Assembly: GCA_002388905.1 (NCBI GenBank)
Contig: DGNJ01000031.1
Span: forward strand, 38,813 to 47,440
Length of the DNA stretch: 8,628 nt
Direction of reading: 5' to 3'
From: Cellvibrionales bacterium UBA4495
Lineage (GTDB): Bacteria > Pseudomonadota > Gammaproteobacteria > Pseudomonadales > Porticoccaceae
Within the stretch, counting starts at the first letter, position 1. Every line of letters begins with the position of its first letter. A program made the position numbers and the translations under genes. Positions 6,293 to 8,628 of this stretch are shown one piece after another. The notes below the pieces were generated by a model. It was not told the origin of the DNA and made no database searches. It was given only the letters and a program-made list of their open reading frames with translations.

Positions 6293-7489
6293 GTGATAAA
6301 AATTTCACCGCTCAAGCTCACCTTGCTGCTGATTTCCATGCTCACCATCATGGCGGGAACGCCGGTGGCGCCGACCCTGCCGAAGATGGCCGAGGCCTTT
6401 GCCGGGCAGCCCCAGGCGGAGTTGCTGACCCGGCTGGTGCTGACCATGCCGGCACTGTTCACGGTATTCGGCGCGCCCATGGCCGGGGTCATTGCCGATC
6501 GTTTCGGACGCAAACCCCTGCTAATGGCGGCACTGGTGCTTTACACCGTCGCCGGCGTCTCCGGTTATTTCGGTCAGAATCTCTACCAGATCCTGGTGGG
6601 CCGGGCCTTTCTGGGACTGGCCGTGGGCGGTTGCTATACGGCGGCCACCACCTTGATAGGGGATTATTATTTCGGTCGCGAGCGTGCCGATCTGCTGGGT
6701 TTCCAGGCTGCCTTCACCACCGCCGGCGGCGTTGTTTTTATCAGCCTTGGCGGTTATCTGGCGGAACTGGGGTGGCGATTTCCGTTTCTGATCTACGCCA
6801 TGGGCGCGGGGGTTTTTATTCTCGCGCTTTGGAATATCCGCGAGCCCGTGCGTGATCGCAAGCCCGCGCACCCCGACGGGCGGGGCGGTGTGCCCTGGGG
6901 GTTGTTCAGCATGATTTACATGGTCGCCCTGATCGGCCATATCGGGTTTTTCGCAGTGCCGGTGCAAATGCCTTTCTACCTGCAACGGGAATTCGGCATC
7001 GGCGGCGTGGGGACCGGGCTGGTATTGTCGCTGGCGACGGTTTTCGCCACCCTCACCGGTTTCAATTACGGCCGTATTCGCTCGCATCTCAGCTACGGCG
7101 CCACTTTCGCGGCCATGTTCGGGTTCATGGGCGTCAGCTATGTGATCGTCGGCTTCGCTCCCTCGGTCTGGATCCTGCTGCCGGGCCTTTGCCTGACCGG
7201 GATCGCCGCCGGCATGCTTATCCCCACCATGAACAACTGGATTTCCGACATTACCGATGACCACTCCCGGGGCCGTGCCCTGGGAATACTGACCACGGCG
7301 ATTTTCCTGGGCCAGTTCCTCACCCCGGTGGTGACCGAACCCCTGGTGACGGCGACGCCGTCGTACGGCACGTTTTTCTGGGTTCTCGGCTTTATCCTTC
7401 TCGGCCTTTGCCTGCTCGTCGCACCATTGGGGGCCGCCCTCAATCGACGCACCGGGCTTTTGGTGGCAAGGCACGATGTGCAACCCTGA
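6293..7489 (+). CDS. MFS transporter, drug:H+ antiporter-like (12 TM)
   Basis: A 398-residue major facilitator superfamily transporter with the usual size and two six-helix halves, split by a loop near residues 185-200 (EPVRDRKPAHPDGRGG). Motif A of the loop between TM2 and TM3 is intact: GVIADRFGRKP at 65-75, with Asp69, Arg70 and Arg73. TM4 to TM5 contains VGRAFLGLAVGG (about 102-113) and a glycine-rich stretch reaching GGYLAELGWRFPF, as in DHA1 exporters. The second half has IPTMNNWISD and RGRALGI, typical of the TM10-TM11 region. The likely role is inner-membrane, proton-driven efflux of a small molecule; the substrate is not readable. The start is GTG, set by AAGGA upstream. It follows DUF2177 after 97 nt in which I see no good terminator or promoter, so whether it joins the tetR transcript is open. 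The oxidoreductase gene starts 66 nt downstream. Confidence 0.92.
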   Translation: MIKISPLKLTLLLISMLTIMAGTPVAPTLPKMAEAFAGQPQAELLTRLVLTMPALFTVFGAPMAGVIADRFGRKPLLMAALVLYTVAGVSGYFGQNLYQILVGRAFLGLAVGGCYTAATTLIGDYYFGRERADLLGFQAAFTTAGGVVFISLGGYLAELGWRFPFLIYAMGAGVFILALWNIREPVRDRKPAHPDGRGGVPWGLFSMIYMVALIGHIGFFAVPVQMPFYLQREFGIGGVGTGLVLSLATVFATLTGFNYGRIRSHLSYGATFAAMFGFMGVSYVIVGFAPSVWILLPGLCLTGIAAGMLIPTMNNWISDITDDHSRGRALGILTTAIFLGQFLTPVVTEPLVTATPSYGTFFWVLGFILLGLCLLVAPLGAALNRRTGLLVARHDVQP

Positions 7490-7517
7490 TCTTTCAAACC
7501 AACACAACACATGCGCG

Positions 7518-7531
7518 GCCGGTGCACCGGC
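7518..7531. repeat. 14-bp perfect palindrome upstream of the oxidoreductase gene
   Basis: GCCGGTGCACCGGC is perfectly self-complementary and lies in the 66-nt gap between the MFS gene and the oxidoreductase start, 14 bases before its ribosome binding site. It could be an operator half-pair or a small RNA hairpin, but with no loop bases and no U-run it is not a terminator. GC-rich DNA produces such short palindromes by chance. Confidence 0.35.
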
Positions 7532-7544
7532 TGGCAGCTGAAAC

Positions 7545-7550
7545 AGGAGA
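7545..7550 (+). promoter_or_regulatory. ribosome binding site of the oxidoreductase gene (AGGAGA)
   Basis: AGGAGA ends five bases before the ATG at 7556. This favours that start over an in-frame ATG at 7511, which has no such site and would add 15 unconserved residues. Confidence 0.8.
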
Positions 7551-7555
7551 GAACG

Positions 7556-8473
7556 ATGCGAGCAGTTATCTTGTCGGACTGGGGCGGCCCCGAACAGGTC
7601 AGCCTCGGCGAATTGAAAAAGCCGCAGGCCGGTACCGGCGAGGTACTGGTCGAAGTCCGCGCCGCCGGTGTCAATCCGGTGGACTGGAAAGTCCGGGAAG
7701 GCCAGGCCAGGGATTTTTTTGAATTCCATTTGCCCCAGGCCATGGGCGGGGAGCTTTCGGGCGTCATTGTCGGCCTCGGGGATGGTGTCGATGATTTCCA
7801 GGTTGGCGACGAGGTCCACGGCGCCATTGGTCCCATGGGCGCCTTTGCCGAGTTTGCGGCCGTCAAAGCGGGCTCCCTGGCGCGAAAGCCGGGCAACCTG
7901 AGCTTCGAGGAGGCTGCCGCCCTGCCCAACGCGGCGGTGACCGCTGTCGCGGCACTGGACGCCGGCGCGGTGGGCAAAGGGACCCGCGTGCTGATTCACG
8001 CTGCCGCCGGCGGTGTCGGCTCCATTGCAGTCCAGCTTGCCAAAGTGCGCGGGGCCGAGGTGACCGGTATGGCCTCCCCTGACCACAAGGACTTTGTGGC
8101 GTCCCTGGGTGTTGATCACGTGATCGACCGCACCACCGCCTATGACAACTTCCTTCGCGACTACGACATGGTCCTGGACGCCTATGGGCCCGAGGCCCAG
8201 GCGCGCACCTGGAAGGCGCTGAAACCCGGCGGCATCATGGTCAGCCTGGTATCGCCGCCATCGGAAGAGACCGCCGGCGAACACGGGGTCAGGGCCACCA
8301 TGGTGGTCGCCAATCCCGAGGGCAGGATTCTGGCCGACGTCGATCGCCATGTGGCGGCGGGCGAGATACGTCCCCGGGTGACCCGGACCTACCCCCTGGA
8401 GCGGGCCCTGGAGGCGATTGCCGAGGTGGAAGCCGGCAACGTGTGCGGCAAGGTGGTGCTGACCCTTTCCTGA
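7556..8473 (+). CDS. MDR-family NADPH:quinone oxidoreductase-like protein (zinc-free)
   Basis: A 305-residue medium-chain dehydrogenase/reductase of the quinone oxidoreductase branch. The N-terminal GroES-like domain includes MRAVILSDWGGPEQV, the AAGVNPVDWKVREG block (37-49) and GGELSGVIVGLGDGV (64-78). The zinc-binding cysteines of alcohol dehydrogenases are absent. The Rossmann domain has the variant nucleotide loop AAGGVGSIAVQLAK (150-163), where AxxGGVG replaces the strict GxGxxG, as is usual for this branch. The end, LERALEAIAEVEAGNVCGKVVLTL, is typical: the C-terminal strand carries the G-KVVL motif. It would reduce quinones or alpha,beta-unsaturated carbonyls with NAD(P)H in the cytoplasm; which substrate is used cannot be told. 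It follows the MFS gene by 66 nt on the same strand and may be co-transcribed, an arrangement consistent with electrophile or xenobiotic handling. It converges with ackA. Confidence 0.92.
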   Translation: MRAVILSDWGGPEQVSLGELKKPQAGTGEVLVEVRAAGVNPVDWKVREGQARDFFEFHLPQAMGGELSGVIVGLGDGVDDFQVGDEVHGAIGPMGAFAEFAAVKAGSLARKPGNLSFEEAAALPNAAVTAVAALDAGAVGKGTRVLIHAAAGGVGSIAVQLAKVRGAEVTGMASPDHKDFVASLGVDHVIDRTTAYDNFLRDYDMVLDAYGPEAQARTWKALKPGGIMVSLVSPPSEETAGEHGVRATMVVANPEGRILADVDRHVAAGEIRPRVTRTYPLERALEAIAEVEAGNVCGKVVLTLS

Positions 8474-8526
8474 CAGAAACTGTGTTTCAGGAGGGGGCTA
8501 TTAACCCGGCGATAATTCGTGCCGCG

Positions 8527-8628
8527 TTATAGTACGGCGAGGGTATGACGGGCGATCATCAGTTCCTCGTCGGTGGCCATGGCCCGGACCCGGACCCGGC
8601 TCTCCGGCCCGCTAATCAGCGGCTCGTC
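8527..8628 (-). CDS. ackA: acetate kinase, C-terminal end (runs off right edge)
   Basis: The last 33 codons and TAA stop of a minus-strand gene, entering from the right edge in frame at base 8628. The translation ends ATDEELMIARHTLAVL, the conserved C-terminus of acetate kinase (typically TxEE-MIA-DT or RHT). Acetate kinase interconverts acetyl phosphate plus ADP and acetate plus ATP in the Pta-AckA pathway. Only the tail is visible, so activity cannot be judged. The stop lies 53 bp from the convergent oxidoreductase stop; I see no strong bidirectional terminator in that gap. It is probably unrelated in function to the efflux genes and marks the edge of the cluster. Confidence 0.85.
   Translation of the reverse strand, partial: DEPLISGPESRVRVRAMATDEELMIARHTLAVL

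Noticed and set aside
6521..8350. A 609-codon open frame on the minus strand opposite the MFS and oxidoreductase genes
   Set aside because: Its translation is rich in Gly, His, Gln, Arg and Asp with no recognisable domain or membrane pattern. It spans the junction of two well-supported genes on the other strand. It is the usual antisense shadow of GC-rich codon use.
8474..8526. Bidirectional terminator between the oxidoreductase and ackA stops
   Set aside because: GAAAC-TGT-GTTTC at about 8477-8489 is a short stem without a U-run on either strand, and nothing stronger is seen in the gap.
8580..8600. Short tandem CCCGGA repeat
   Set aside because: It lies in ackA coding sequence and simply encodes alternating Arg-Val; no sign of a mobile or regulatory repeat.

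Overview
The window is GC-rich, densely packed bacterial chromosome. Most ORF third positions are G or C, and AT-rich DNA is largely confined to two promoter regions. The ArsR type (ELCVCEL metalloid site), ACR3 arsenite exporter, HAE1-type RND pump with a lipoprotein adaptor, DUF2177 membrane protein and acetate kinase tail together fit a high-GC gammaproteobacterium. That is inference; no rRNA or other strong taxonomic marker is present.

Layout. The left part is read leftwards (minus strand): periplasmic adaptor lipoprotein (3984-5033), RND permease (934-3987, overlapping the adaptor by 4 nt), arsR (464-808) and the start of an ACR3 arsenite efflux gene that runs off the left edge (1-404). 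Between the permease and arsR lies a well-formed ars promoter: perfect TTGACA, a 16-bp spacer, TATGAT, and a perfect 16-bp palindrome covering the -10. The right part is read rightwards (plus strand): a TetR-family regulator (5108-5788) diverging from the adaptor across 74 bp, a DUF2177 membrane protein (5785-6195, overlapping tetR by 4 nt), a 12-TM MFS drug-type transporter (6293-7489) and an MDR-family quinone oxidoreductase (7556-8473). The last 102 bases are the 3' end of ackA on the minus strand, convergent with the oxidoreductase.

How the genes may work together. The window reads as an efflux and detoxification neighbourhood with at least two control circuits. One is the TetR protein, which probably represses the divergent adaptor-permease pair and also its own transcript with DUF2177. 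The other is ArsR, which probably represses arsR-acr3 and releases on As(III) or Sb(III). No outer-membrane channel (TolC/OprM type) and no arsenate reductase is in the window; the first would have to come from elsewhere and the second may lie beyond the left edge. The MFS transporter and oxidoreductase could be a separate stress or xenobiotic unit.

I found no clearly new system. All full-length genes fall into recognisable families. The points most worth a second look are the ars operator architecture, the translationally coupled tetR-DUF2177 pair opposite an RND pump, the cysteine-rich ArsR, and the non-canonical start codons decided by local Shine-Dalgarno sequences.
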